Shown: piece after piece, positions 6,049-11,994 of the stretch | Layout: every line of letters starts with the position of its first letter | Position numbering within the stretch: the stretch's first letter is position 1 | Notes under the pieces: model-generated | The model's input: only the letters and a program-made list of their open reading frames with translations | Database searches by the model: none | What the model was told of the DNA's origin: nothing | Program-made: the position numbers and the translations under genes | Origin: a virus | Strand: one strand, 5' to 3' | Virus record (IMG/VR): IMGVR_UViG_3300026097_001350 | Location: 1-28,557 of that record | Length of the DNA stretch: 28,557 nt

Positions 6049-7763
6049 TTTTTTTGATACTCTTCTGCTTTGTCAAGATAATCTTCCCAAGGAAACTTAT
6101 TAATTACGCCTAACAGATATAACCTTTTATATTCCTTAATTGTAGCGTCTGGATGATCTTCCTTCCATAACTTCTTGGCATTTTGCCATGTCACATCTTT
6201 ATCTAATTCGTCTATTTGTTCTTCAGTAAGACGAAATTTTTCTGATGATTCTGTATCTTTTTTTTCGGTGGTATACGACTCTGCTACTTGTTGCTTTGAC
6301 AATTCGTTAGAAACTTCTCGTTCTTCCTTGCTTATGGGATCTTCTTCAGAAAATCTATCATTGAGATCTTCTACGTCATGTTTGGTCTCAGCCGCAGTTG
6401 CATTATCCCATTCATCATACCGCTGTAGTAACTGCTGTGTATCTAAGCCACTGGGCTTTGGCGCATCATAGACAATATCTTCTGTTTCTTTATCTTCCAG
6501 TCTCTGCGCAATTTCTGGATCTCTTCCTGTATCATCTGCTCCTGGGTGGCCGGACGGCCCTGAATCATCTGGGGTGCTTTCTTCCTCGGTGGTAACATTT
6601 TCTTTGCCCTCTCTGTACCAATTGAAAGTGTATTGGCTTGCGATCAACAATAGAACAGCAAGCGGATCAAACACTATGATGATCACGATGATAACCCATC
6701 TCACCGCTTCTTCTAACAGATCTTTGTCTGCTTGATCACCATAGATAAATTCTGCTATGTATTTAATAGGCCCGACCTCCGCCTCTAATTTGCGATATTC
6801 TGCTTCAAGGGTAAATTTATCTTCTGTAAGCCTATCCAGTTCGGTGTTGGCATTGGTAATGCGTTGTGTTTGTTCATCTATCACAGCATCGATGTCAGCA
6901 CCTGTGGTTTGGCCAAGTTGTGCTCTCAACCTACCAATCAAGTCATTGCTGTCATCTATTTCGCTTTCTGCCCTGCTTCTCAGTCTTGCAATTTCTTCCT
7001 GTGCAGTGGCTTTTAATTCCTCAACCTTGGCAAACACATCTTCTCGCTGTGCTTCTAATCCCGCCCTGTACTCTCTCACAGCACGGGCTGTGCCTCCGCC
7101 ATATGCTCCGTCTGGTCTTGCACCTACCAATGTTTGCAGGCGTTTGACCGCTTCTTCGTCGGTGGTGTCAATGTTGCTGAGTGCATCCAATCTATCTAGC
7201 CGATTGTCAATGTCAGGCAGTTGTGCCAAGAAGAATTCTTTGTCGTTTTCCAGTTTTTGATTGGTGGCATCGATTGCGGGTTGCACGCGATCATAGGCAG
7301 TGTCAATGCGCTCCTGCTCTCTGTCGATCTGTGCTTGGATATTTTGGTCGGCGCCTGTGCCGGACGTCTGTGTTTTCTCAATGGTCTGTTCGGCACGCAG
7401 AACTATTGCTTCCTGCCTAGCAATCTCTTTTTCGATCTGTTCTATCTGTGCAACACCTTCACCTGCGGCGGCAGTTTGTTCAATGTGTGCTTTTGATAGG
7501 AAGCCAAAGATACCCATGCTGGTGATGAACATCAGTATCACCACCGCGGCGCTGAGATAGGTTTTAAGCCACCAGTTTGCTCGCTCCCAGTGTTTGTGCA
7601 ACCAAACCGCGGTGACCAGTTTGCCTATTTCCAGTGCACCTCCCATGATAATGATGGGCACGGCTGCCGCGGCAAAGATAGCTACCAAGCCCGCGACAGA
7701 GTAGTATATAGCAACCCCACTGATGGTCAGTGCGGTGATGAGCGATAACAGTGCTAAAAACAT
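5991..7763 (-). CDS. Large membrane coiled-coil protein with a peptidoglycan-binding-like motif
   Basis: The zero frame gives 590 residues. Hydrophobic segments near 2-25, 28-48 and 70-92 form an N-terminal membrane domain. Residues of about 100-340 are Glu/Gln/Arg-rich heptads (a coiled coil), then VRWVIIVIIIVFDPLAVLLL near 355-375 is another membrane segment, followed by a long acidic hydrophilic tail. Inside the coiled coil, VKRLQTLVGARPDGAYGGGT followed by ARAVREY matches the PG_binding_1 pattern (LQ..LG...DG.YG..T..AV..F). This suggests an envelope-spanning protein that contacts peptidoglycan, for example in lysis control or superinfection exclusion. I know no characterised homologue. 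No Shine-Dalgarno precedes the ATG, and a late-promoter box ends 4 nt before it. A -1 slip at 6047-6055 could extend the tail. Confidence 0.75.
   Translation of the reverse strand: MFLALLSLITALTISGVAIYYSVAGLVAIFAAAAVPIIIMGGALEIGKLVTAVWLHKHWERANWWLKTYLSAAVVILMFITSMGIFGFLSKAHIEQTAAAGEGVAQIEQIEKEIARQEAIVLRAEQTIEKTQTSGTGADQNIQAQIDREQERIDTAYDRVQPAIDATNQKLENDKEFFLAQLPDIDNRLDRLDALSNIDTTDEEAVKRLQTLVGARPDGAYGGGTARAVREYRAGLEAQREDVFAKVEELKATAQEEIARLRSRAESEIDDSNDLIGRLRAQLGQTTGADIDAVIDEQTQRITNANTELDRLTEDKFTLEAEYRKLEAEVGPIKYIAEFIYGDQADKDLLEEAVRWVIIVIIIVFDPLAVLLLIASQYTFNWYREGKENVTTEEESTPDDSGPSGHPGADDTGRDPEIAQRLEDKETEDIVYDAPKPSGLDTQQLLQRYDEWDNATAAETKHDVEDLNDRFSEEDPISKEEREVSNELSKQQVAESYTTEKKDTESSEKFRLTEEQIDELDKDVTWQNAKKLWKEDHPDATIKEYKRLYLLGVINKFPWEDYLDKAEEYQKKRSYIMKDKDQQIRKITKE
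6047..6055 (-). promoter_or_regulatory. Candidate -1 slippery site A9 (A AAA AAA)
   Basis: Nine A in the mRNA, in zero frame CAA AAA AAA AGA, contain the heptamer A AAA AAA. A -1 shift enters the open frame at 5884-6048; without it translation ends 19 codons later at 5991. A purine-rich AGAAGAG lies 4-5 nt upstream. No clear downstream hairpin was seen. Confidence 0.45.
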
Positions 7764-7766
7764 AAT

Positions 7767-7774
7767 GTATTTAT
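7767..7774 (-). promoter_or_regulatory. T4-like late promoter box abutting an ATG (ATAAATAC)
   Basis: The minus strand reads GATAAATACATTATG. By T4 spacing transcription would start at about 7762-7763, on the ATG itself, and there is no Shine-Dalgarno sequence. This predicts a leaderless mRNA for the gene starting at 7763. Confidence 0.45.
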
Positions 7775-7777
7775 CTA

Positions 7778-8233
7778 CTATTTGTTAACCCAGTACCAAT
7801 CTTTACCGGGTTTTTTGACGCAGGCAATTTCTTGCCATTCTCTGCTTTTTCCTTTGTACCTCACAGTGTTAAATAAAGTAGTACACCAGCCACTGCCAGA
7901 AGGGCGATGAGCTACAACCTTAACCACGCCACTTGCAGAATTATCATTTGCATACCAGTCACAGGATTCGCCCAGATTTAAGTTGTCTAGAGCAAAGTAA
8001 ACACACATTTCATGTTGTTGTCTACTATGCTCTGGAACGGTATATGCATTGTACTTGCCCCAGTTGTAGGCTATATCCACAACACTTGTCACAGTGTTAT
8101 AATTACCTGCTGTGCTTATTTCACCGTAGTAAGACTTATTTGTGCAACCGCTAGTAAGCAAAAGCACCGTTAACAGGCTCCCAGCGGCCGCCGGGAAATT
8201 TGCAAAGGAATCCTTTAACATTTTTAACTTCAT
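7778..8233 (-). CDS. Putative lipoprotein
   Basis: A 151-residue protein. Its N-terminal 29 residues end in LLTVLLLTSGC, a typical lipobox with Cys30, predicting lipid anchoring after Sec export. The mature part has several Cys and Trp residues, and its C-terminus (CTTLFNTVRYKG...IACVKKPGKDWYWVNK) resembles in layout the C-terminus of the neighbouring lipoprotein: C-x-F/Y, about 15-20 residues, C, PG, then W. This hints at a shared RT0821/Lpp0805-like surface-antigen fold. The start overlaps the upstream lipoprotein gene by 83 nt in another frame, so the signal peptide is encoded over that protein's C-terminus. A start at 8221 (MLKDSF) is also possible. Probable role: host surface modification. 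Confidence 0.7.
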   Translation of the reverse strand: MKLKMLKDSFANFPAAAGSLLTVLLLTSGCTNKSYYGEISTAGNYNTVTSVVDIAYNWGKYNAYTVPEHSRQQHEMCVYFALDNLNLGESCDWYANDNSASGVVKVVAHRPSGSGWCTTLFNTVRYKGKSREWQEIACVKKPGKDWYWVNK

Positions 8234-8474
8234 TGTTGATTACCAATCTCTGTGTGTATTCTCGACACTGCTGTGCTACTCCGGCTGACCTTGTAACATG
8301 ATTAACCTTAGGCTTATCTGAACAGGACACAATTTTTTTTGAACTTACCATACCATTATCGTCAACTATTTGCTCGTCGGTGTAGCAATACTGTCCGTAA
8401 GGAGTGATTGCGGTTTCGGGTGTTGAGGAGCAACCTGCAATTGCAAGTGCTCCTACTAAAACAGCATATCGCAT
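8151..8474 (-). CDS. Putative lipoprotein with surface-antigen-like C-terminus
   Basis: A 107-residue protein. MRYAVLVGALAIAGC is a short signal with a lipobox (AIAGC, Cys15). The C-terminal part reads CREYTQRLVINNEVKNVKGF, then LCKFPGGRWEPVN. This matches the CREYxxxxxxxGxxxxxxGxxCxxPxGxW pattern of bacterial surface antigens related to the rickettsial 17-kDa antigen (RT0821/Lpp0805 type), a family common in Alphaproteobacteria. The glycine-zipper part of those proteins is missing. It probably anchors in the outer membrane. The gene starts 1 nt after the preceding lipoprotein stop, so the three lipoprotein genes form an operon. Confidence 0.7.
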   Translation of the reverse strand: MRYAVLVGALAIAGCSSTPETAITPYGQYCYTDEQIVDDNGMVSSKKIVSCSDKPKVNHVTRSAGVAQQCREYTQRLVINNEVKNVKGFLCKFPGGRWEPVNGAFAY

Positions 8475-8475
8475 A

Positions 8476-8994
8476 TTATTGCGCCTGTTGTGAAATCTGT
8501 TTATCCTGACGTGCTTCCTCTAGTAAGCGATTGAACACTTCAAGCGGCATTTTGATGCGCACATAAGTATGTACACGCCCGGTAGTTTGCAGTTCATACG
8601 AGTGCTTTTTAACTTCGACATGCTGCCGAATTGATGTTTCCCTGGTGGAATGTTCAACAATAGTTTGTGTCACACGGTTTTCGACATTGTTATTGCCTGT
8701 GAGATTAACAGATGTCTTAGAATTCACAACTCCATTGATCCGTTCAGCATATCCCTTCACTGCAAAAGCATAGGCCTGTGACTCGCTAGCCTGTTCATAA
8801 ACACTTTCGCCCATACCACAAGAGTATGCATATTCATCTTGCCAGAATAAAAAACCTTCTGTGCCGATCTGTTCACAGTCTACATACCAATTAGGATGAG
8901 CTTTGGTTTCGCGAACAGTAATTTCTTGCATACCAGAACAGCCTGCAAGAGTGATTGTGGCGCCAATCGCCAATGCCTTAAGTGTGCCTTTCAT
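8476..8994 (-). CDS. Putative lipoprotein
   Basis: A 172-residue protein using the ATG at 8994, which has GGAG 8 nt upstream; an in-frame ATG at 9018 lacks this. MKGTLKALAIGATITLAGC is a signal peptide with lipobox TLAGC (Cys19). The mature part contains a Cys pair (DCEQIGTEG... and YSCGMGES), a Thr/Asn/Val-rich central stretch and a charged helical end (PLEVFNRLLEEARQDKQ). It resembles LPP20-like or spanin-like outer-membrane lipoproteins only in general outline; I do not recognise a family. It is the first gene of the three-lipoprotein operon and has a host-type promoter at 9026-9054, suggesting early expression. Confidence 0.7.
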   Translation of the reverse strand: MKGTLKALAIGATITLAGCSGMQEITVRETKAHPNWYVDCEQIGTEGFLFWQDEYAYSCGMGESVYEQASESQAYAFAVKGYAERINGVVNSKTSVNLTGNNNVENRVTQTIVEHSTRETSIRQHVEVKKHSYELQTTGRVHTYVRIKMPLEVFNRLLEEARQDKQISQQAQ

Positions 8995-9025
8995 TGTTTG
9001 TCTCCATATGATTAACAATAGTATT

Positions 9026-9054
9026 AGTGTATGACAGATTTAAATTGGTGTCAA
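9026..9054 (-). promoter_or_regulatory. Sigma70-type promoter for the lipoprotein operon
   Basis: On the minus strand TTGACA (9049-9054), a 17-nt spacer and TACACT (9026-9031) precede the gene starting at 8994, with a leader of about 25 nt that contains GGAG. Confidence 0.65.
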
Positions 9055-9061
9055 CCGTTTT

Positions 9062-9613
9062 TTATTCGGCTCTGTAAAAAATGTGAGCACCGATGCGGCC
9101 GATTGTAGTATATCTCTTGTTCCAACTGGGATCCACATAGGTTGCGTGATAGTGTGTGGCGCCTTCTGTGATACCACGCATCATATCACGATGAAGGATT
9201 TGATATGCCACAGTCTGTGCCCGTCTCCAGGATTCTGCATCTGTGGGGTTGTCATTCTTTCCGTCACAGAACCACGAAAACTGGCATTTATGTCGAATGG
9301 GCACAAGTTTATTGTGTTCTTCTTTCCACCAGCGAGAAAATTTAGCATCTTGGACCACACCGCAGATTGTGTCAGGCCAACGGTTGTCGCGAACACGGTT
9401 AAGAACAACGTCACTGACGGCAAACTGCCCTGCTAGATTATCTGATCGTGCTTCGTGATATACATTTAATGCCAGGCAATATTCCTGCGGATGGCTTTCC
9501 ATTGTGTAAAGTTCACCTTCCGGAGCGCGAATAGTATCTCCAAAAGATTCCGTGGTTGCAACAGTGGCGGTTGCGAATAGCATTGAACACGCGATCGCTG
9601 TAGTAAATTTCAT
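9062..9613 (-). CDS. SleB-type cell-wall hydrolase with signal peptide (candidate endolysin)
   Basis: A 183-residue protein starting at 9613; an ATG at 9625 is in frame, but GAGGG lies just before the 9613 start. MKFTTAIACSMLFATATVA is a Sec signal. The domain shows CLALNVYHEARSDNLAGQFA with VSDVVLNRV, then CQFSWFCDG, then GATHYHATYVDPSW. These are the Hydrolase_2/SleB motifs: the HEARG-like motif with catalytic Glu, CQFSW and the H-Y-H-A end. The family cleaves peptidoglycan as a lytic transglycosylase or amidase. Export by the host Sec system would make it an endolysin that needs no classic holin, or a muralytic entry enzyme. It lies beside the lipoprotein operon, consistent with an envelope-directed block. 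Confidence 0.85.
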   Translation of the reverse strand: MKFTTAIACSMLFATATVATTESFGDTIRAPEGELYTMESHPQEYCLALNVYHEARSDNLAGQFAVSDVVLNRVRDNRWPDTICGVVQDAKFSRWWKEEHNKLVPIRHKCQFSWFCDGKNDNPTDAESWRRAQTVAYQILHRDMMRGITEGATHYHATYVDPSWNKRYTTIGRIGAHIFYRAE

Positions 9614-9665
9614 TATTGCCCTCATCTATTATTTAAAGGTTAAAGTTTTGAGATAAACTGTAAGT

Positions 9666-10112
9666 TTATCCGCGCCGCATTTTTGCAATGCTTTCTGCTT
9701 CTTCTTGATTGATAACAGGAACAGCATTACTTTTATGAAGTGTAGCGATTCCCTTAACCAAGGTGCCAGTATATTCTTTCTTAGGTTGTTGTAGTGCATT
9801 GCCTGCGCCTAAGTTGCCGCTAGGAATGTGCGCAGTGTTGTCCCTGCGGTAGCCTTTTGTTTCCCACTTGAAGGTTTTGACTTCATTGGCTGTTTTATAT
9901 TGTGCAGGTGTTCGACTTTCAGTTTTGCCATGGACCCAAGCGACATATTGTTCGATTGTCATCATTTCGGAATGACGATGTGCTTGCTTTAACTTCTTAT
10001 TGTAAACGCGGAGTTCATCGCGATACTTTTTCAGTTGTGTTTTTGTGAGTTTGCTAATCTTTGGTTTGCTGGTCCTTAATGTTGACAAACCTTTTTCAAG
10101 ATGCATTGTCAT
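9666..10112 (-). CDS. Conserved phage hypothetical protein
   Basis: A 148-residue, very basic, mostly helical protein (LTKTQLKKYRDELRVYNKKL near residues 22-41). Its C-terminal stretch TLVKGIATLHKSNAVPVINQ I recall as conserved in T4-like cyanophage hypothetical proteins. No catalytic motif is visible; nucleic-acid or ribosome binding is possible from charge alone. It is expressed from its own host-type promoter (10142-10170). Its AGGAG ribosome-binding site is one arm of a 10-bp hairpin that read-through mRNA can form but self-initiated mRNA cannot. Two ATGs (MTM) are available; the first fits the AGGAG best. Confidence 0.7.
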   Translation of the reverse strand: MTMHLEKGLSTLRTSKPKISKLTKTQLKKYRDELRVYNKKLKQAHRHSEMMTIEQYVAWVHGKTESRTPAQYKTANEVKTFKWETKGYRRDNTAHIPSGNLGAGNALQQPKKEYTGTLVKGIATLHKSNAVPVINQEEAESIAKMRRG

Positions 10113-10115
10113 AAA

Positions 10116-10157
10116 AAACTCCTGCTTGTTAGTGTAGTATAACTATAGCAGGAGTTT
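10116..10157 (-). promoter_or_regulatory. Hairpin sequestering the ribosome-binding site
   Basis: On the minus strand AAACTCCTGC (10148-10157) and GCAGGAGTTT (10116-10125) are perfect 10-bp complements around a 22-nt loop. The 3' arm contains the AGGAG of the gene starting at 10112. The -10 box of that gene lies in the loop, so only transcripts initiated upstream contain both arms. The trailing run of T could alternatively make this a terminator. Confidence 0.6.
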
Positions 10158-10170
10158 AATGGTCTGTCAA
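10142..10170 (-). promoter_or_regulatory. Sigma70-type promoter
   Basis: TTGACA (10165-10170), exactly 17 nt, TATAGT (10142-10147) on the minus strand. This is the best host-type promoter in the window and is followed by the gene starting at 10112. Predicted +1 is near 10135. Confidence 0.75.
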
Positions 10171-10174
10171 CAGA

Positions 10175-10648
10175 TTATTTTTGTTCCATTAACTTTACAG
10201 CCGCATCATAGTCTTCACGAGCAATCACACCGCGCTCTAGAAGAACTTCTCTGTTGGCTAGATGTTGTGCTAGGATGTCGTCTTTGCTCTGTCCATGATA
10301 AGGCACAGCATGACCTTCTTCGATAAGTGTTTCGGTAAGTGTCTTTCCTGACGGCAAACGAAAGTCGCCTAGAATGCGTCCGAATTTGCCTTTCATGTCT
10401 TCACCGTGCTTGTTTTCTGTGGTGATCAGTTTGGCTCCGTCTTTCATTAGTTCTTTGACCCTTGACTTTGCGGCTTCGCCGAAAAGATCTTCCACTTTGT
10501 CACTGGTCCTGCTTTCTTCTGTGTCGATGCCCATGACCCGGACCCTTTCATCTCTAAGAGTTACTCCAAACCCTAGATCAATGTCTACATCTACTGTGTC
10601 TCCGTCAACCACATACAAGACGGTGACGTCATATTCATTTTGTGTCAT
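10175..10648 (-). CDS. Staphylococcal-nuclease-like thermonuclease
   Basis: A 157-residue SNase-fold protein. YVVDGDTVDVDIDLGFG carries the first metal and strand motif, RVRVMGIDTEESR supplies the catalytic Arg and Asp region (IDTxE.R), and GKFGRILGDF the second GRxL motif. The C-terminus LIEEGHAVPYHG also fits the family. It has no signal peptide, unlike bacterial secreted thermonucleases, so it probably acts in the infected cytoplasm or in the virion. T4-like cyanophages carry close relatives with the same VDIDLGFGV stretch. GAGGG precedes the ATG, and a late-promoter box at 10672-10679 gives a short leader. It may degrade host DNA or RNA. Confidence 0.88.
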   Translation of the reverse strand: MTQNEYDVTVLYVVDGDTVDVDIDLGFGVTLRDERVRVMGIDTEESRTSDKVEDLFGEAAKSRVKELMKDGAKLITTENKHGEDMKGKFGRILGDFRLPSGKTLTETLIEEGHAVPYHGQSKDDILAQHLANREVLLERGVIAREDYDAAVKLMEQK

Positions 10649-10671
10649 ATTAATGCCCTCTATTAATATGA

Positions 10672-10679
10672 GTATTTAT
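10672..10679 (-). promoter_or_regulatory. T4-like late promoter box (ATAAATAC)
   Basis: The minus strand reads AATAAATACTCAT, 24 nt upstream of the thermonuclease ATG at 10648, overlapping the stop of the previous gene. Confidence 0.55.
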
Positions 10680-10930
10680 TAAATGCTGTCGCCTTCTGTG
10701 TAGGGACGCACACCGTGTTCTTCCAGCTTGTCTTCACGGATGCACACCGAATCGTGTATTTCCCAACCCATAGGATAATAGTATTCCAGTGTGCGAATGA
10801 TTGGTGCGGGATTGTTCTGTGCCCAATACACACACTGTTGTTCATTTTCAAATGTAGGATTGGTCCAAAGAAATCCTTCGTGCATTCCCTGGCTCATCTG
10901 CGTTACCAGAATCATTACATACCAAGTCAT
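10679..10930 (-). CDS. Small hypothetical protein
   Basis: An 83-residue protein of unknown function starting MTWYVMILVTQMSQGM, a short hydrophobic start that could be a weak signal or anchor. It has two Cys (QQCVYWAQ and DSVCIRED) and several aromatics (EYYYPMGWEIHD). This layout (hydrophobic start, E..CVYWAQNN..., C-terminal Cys) resembles small periplasmic phage proteins that form one disulfide. Its start overlaps the previous stop in ATGA, so it is coupled to the gene at 10927-11202. A longer-looking frame at 10663-10851 over the same bases is a shadow. Confidence 0.6.
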   Translation of the reverse strand: MTWYVMILVTQMSQGMHEGFLWTNPTFENEQQCVYWAQNNPAPIIRTLEYYYPMGWEIHDSVCIREDKLEEHGVRPYTEGDSI

Positions 10931-11202
10931 ATCTGCTGTTCTGCCATTTTCCGTTTGAGGTCTTCAGCACTGTAGCATCCACCTCTGAATATCACACCAT
11001 CTATGCTGGCAAACTCAAACTCACCGTTTGCATCCACCACCACCGAGTTAGTGCCGTCGTCTGCTATGCGGTTAACAAACTCCGCACAGGCTTCGCGACT
11101 TTCAAAAAGTGTGTCGCTCACTTTGGGTCCTTCCGTTACTCCCGGTGCCGTCATATTGGTCACAGTGAATACCAAGGCTATCCCTGCCGTGGTTAATGTC
11201 AC
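10927..11202 (-). CDS. Small exported or anchored hypothetical protein
   Basis: A 91-residue protein with a GTG start overlapping the preceding stop (GTGA). The N-terminus TLTTAGIALVFTVTNMTAPG is hydrophobic enough for a signal or anchor. The remainder has two Cys (EACAEFVNRI and RGGCYSAEDL), spaced so that a disulfide could form outside the cytoplasm. The pattern SREACAEFVNRIADD resembles the small Cys-pair proteins next to it, and the three may be related exported factors. Family unknown. It is the middle gene of a three-gene coupled cluster (11528 to 10679). Confidence 0.6.
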   Translation of the reverse strand: MTLTTAGIALVFTVTNMTAPGVTEGPKVSDTLFESREACAEFVNRIADDGTNSVVVDANGEFEFASIDGVIFRGGCYSAEDLKRKMAEQQI

Positions 11203-11528
11203 GCTCCGTCTCCTTGTATTGCTGGTTTGAAATCATCTCCCATCAACAGAATGCAGGCAACATCATCTTCGGGGAACTCTATCACCACAGAAAATCCTTT
11301 TGTTTTGGGATTGACGTATATTGTGCTGTTACCTTCAGCATATTGTTCTTCATTCAGTCTAATAACTGCTGGACCTTGCGAGAAAGGAATCTCTTCGTAT
11401 TCTTGGGTAATAAAGTCGTGAACTCTATCACTCTGCTGACAGGCGGCTGTCATTCTCATTATTTGATTTGCTTGGGCGGGTAAAGCCAGCCCTAACAAAA
11501 AACAAAACGCTAGGGCTTGCTTCTTCAC
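11199..11528 (-). CDS. Small periplasmic hypothetical protein
   Basis: A 109-residue protein with a clear Sec signal: MKKQALAFCFLLGLALPAQA, cut before NQIM. The mature protein has two Cys (TAACQQSD and VACILLMGDD), an acidic stretch EYEEIPFSQG and strands around STIYVNPKTKGFSVVIEFPE. Several bacterial periplasmic proteins and phage homologues share this outline, but I cannot name the family. A GGAG-like ACATCCCGTG context is weak. A late-promoter box at 11548-11555 lies immediately upstream, so the three-gene exported cluster is probably late. Confidence 0.65.
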   Translation of the reverse strand: MKKQALAFCFLLGLALPAQANQIMRMTAACQQSDRVHDFITQEYEEIPFSQGPAVIRLNEEQYAEGNSTIYVNPKTKGFSVVIEFPEDDVACILLMGDDFKPAIQGDGA

Positions 11529-11547
11529 GGGATGTTCTCCTATTTTG

Positions 11548-11555
11548 GTATTTAG
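11548..11555 (-). promoter_or_regulatory. T4-like late promoter box (CTAAATAC)
   Basis: The minus strand reads GGCTAAATACC, overlapping the stop codon of the small basic protein gene and 20 nt upstream of the ATG at 11528. Confidence 0.5.
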
Positions 11556-11692
11556 CCTTGTCCTCTATACTTTTTCTTAGAAGCACCTTTCTTTTTAGGT
11601 CGACTAAAAATACTGTGTCCTATCGAAGTTCTTTTCTTGACCCTTCTTTCTGCTATCGTATCGGAAAGTGTTGCTTTTTTTGAGGCTGCCAT
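11552..11692 (-). CDS. Small very basic protein (46 aa)
   Basis: A 46-residue protein beginning MAASKKATLSDTIAERRVKK, continuing RTSIGHSIFSRPKKKG and ending KKYRGQG. About one third of residues are Lys or Arg, as in ribosome- or DNA-binding peptides. I recall similar KKRTSIG...SRPK...KKYRGQG proteins in T4-like marine phages, function unknown. AAGGA sits 7 nt before the ATG, which supports translation. It is the first gene downstream of the tmRNA terminator. Confidence 0.7.
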   Translation of the reverse strand: MAASKKATLSDTIAERRVKKRTSIGHSIFSRPKKKGASKKKYRGQG

Positions 11693-11733
11693 AAATTTTC
11701 CTTATTAACTGCGCACATTATTTAGCTAAAAGA

Positions 11734-11753
11734 AAAGCACCCGAAGGTGCTTT
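11734..11753 (-). terminator. Rho-independent terminator of the tmRNA gene
   Basis: AAAGCACC-TTCG-GGTGCTTT: an 8-bp stem closed by a C(UUCG)G tetraloop, then TTCTTTTAGC. It ends transcription just after the tmRNA coding piece. Confidence 0.8.
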
Positions 11754-11791
11754 CTTGGTTATTTGGTAACAAGGTAACCAACCCCGTAGCC

Positions 11792-11836
11792 TTATGCGGC
11801 TAGTGCGAACTCATCGTTTGCGTTTATATGTTTTGC
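11792..11836 (-). other. tmRNA proteolysis tag frame (AKHINANDEFALAA)
   Basis: The frame GCA AAA CAT ... GCC GCA TAA encodes AKHINANDEFALAA. I place the resume codon at GCA (11834-11836) because UAGAA just before it aligns with the E. coli UAGUC that positions the ribosome. Two upstream in-frame codons (Val-Glu) could be included if the site differs. The ALAA end is the ClpXP/ClpAP recognition end and resembles alphaproteobacterial tags rather than the APVAA ends of marine cyanobacteria. Confidence 0.85.
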
Positions 11837-11929
11837 TTCTACGACCAGGTACTCCCAATCCTACGGCTTTCACATTGCCGGTAACTCCACTCGCCTAATT
11901 GCATCGCCGTCGAGTCCAATATCTGCCCC

Positions 11930-11994
11930 ATCATAAGGATACCAGAGGAGGCGTTCCCTATGCATCGAGTACCAAGCTGATCATAGTACCCTTA
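11930..11994 (-). other. Excised intervening segment of the pre-tmRNA
   Basis: This 65-nt stretch links the CCA end of the acceptor piece to the 5' end of the coding piece. CATAAGG at its start pairs with CCTTATG at its end, continuing the acceptor helix with one mismatch near the cut sites. It would be removed during maturation. Confidence 0.75.

Noticed and set aside
8330-8342. A8 run in the 107-residue lipoprotein gene as another slippage site
   Set aside because: The zero frame continues into conserved sequence and neither shifted frame gives a sensible extension.
10663-10851. Minus-strand open frame of 62 codons overlapping the small Cys-pair gene
   Set aside because: Lacks a start signal; the frame at 10679-10930 has the ATGA coupling and better composition.
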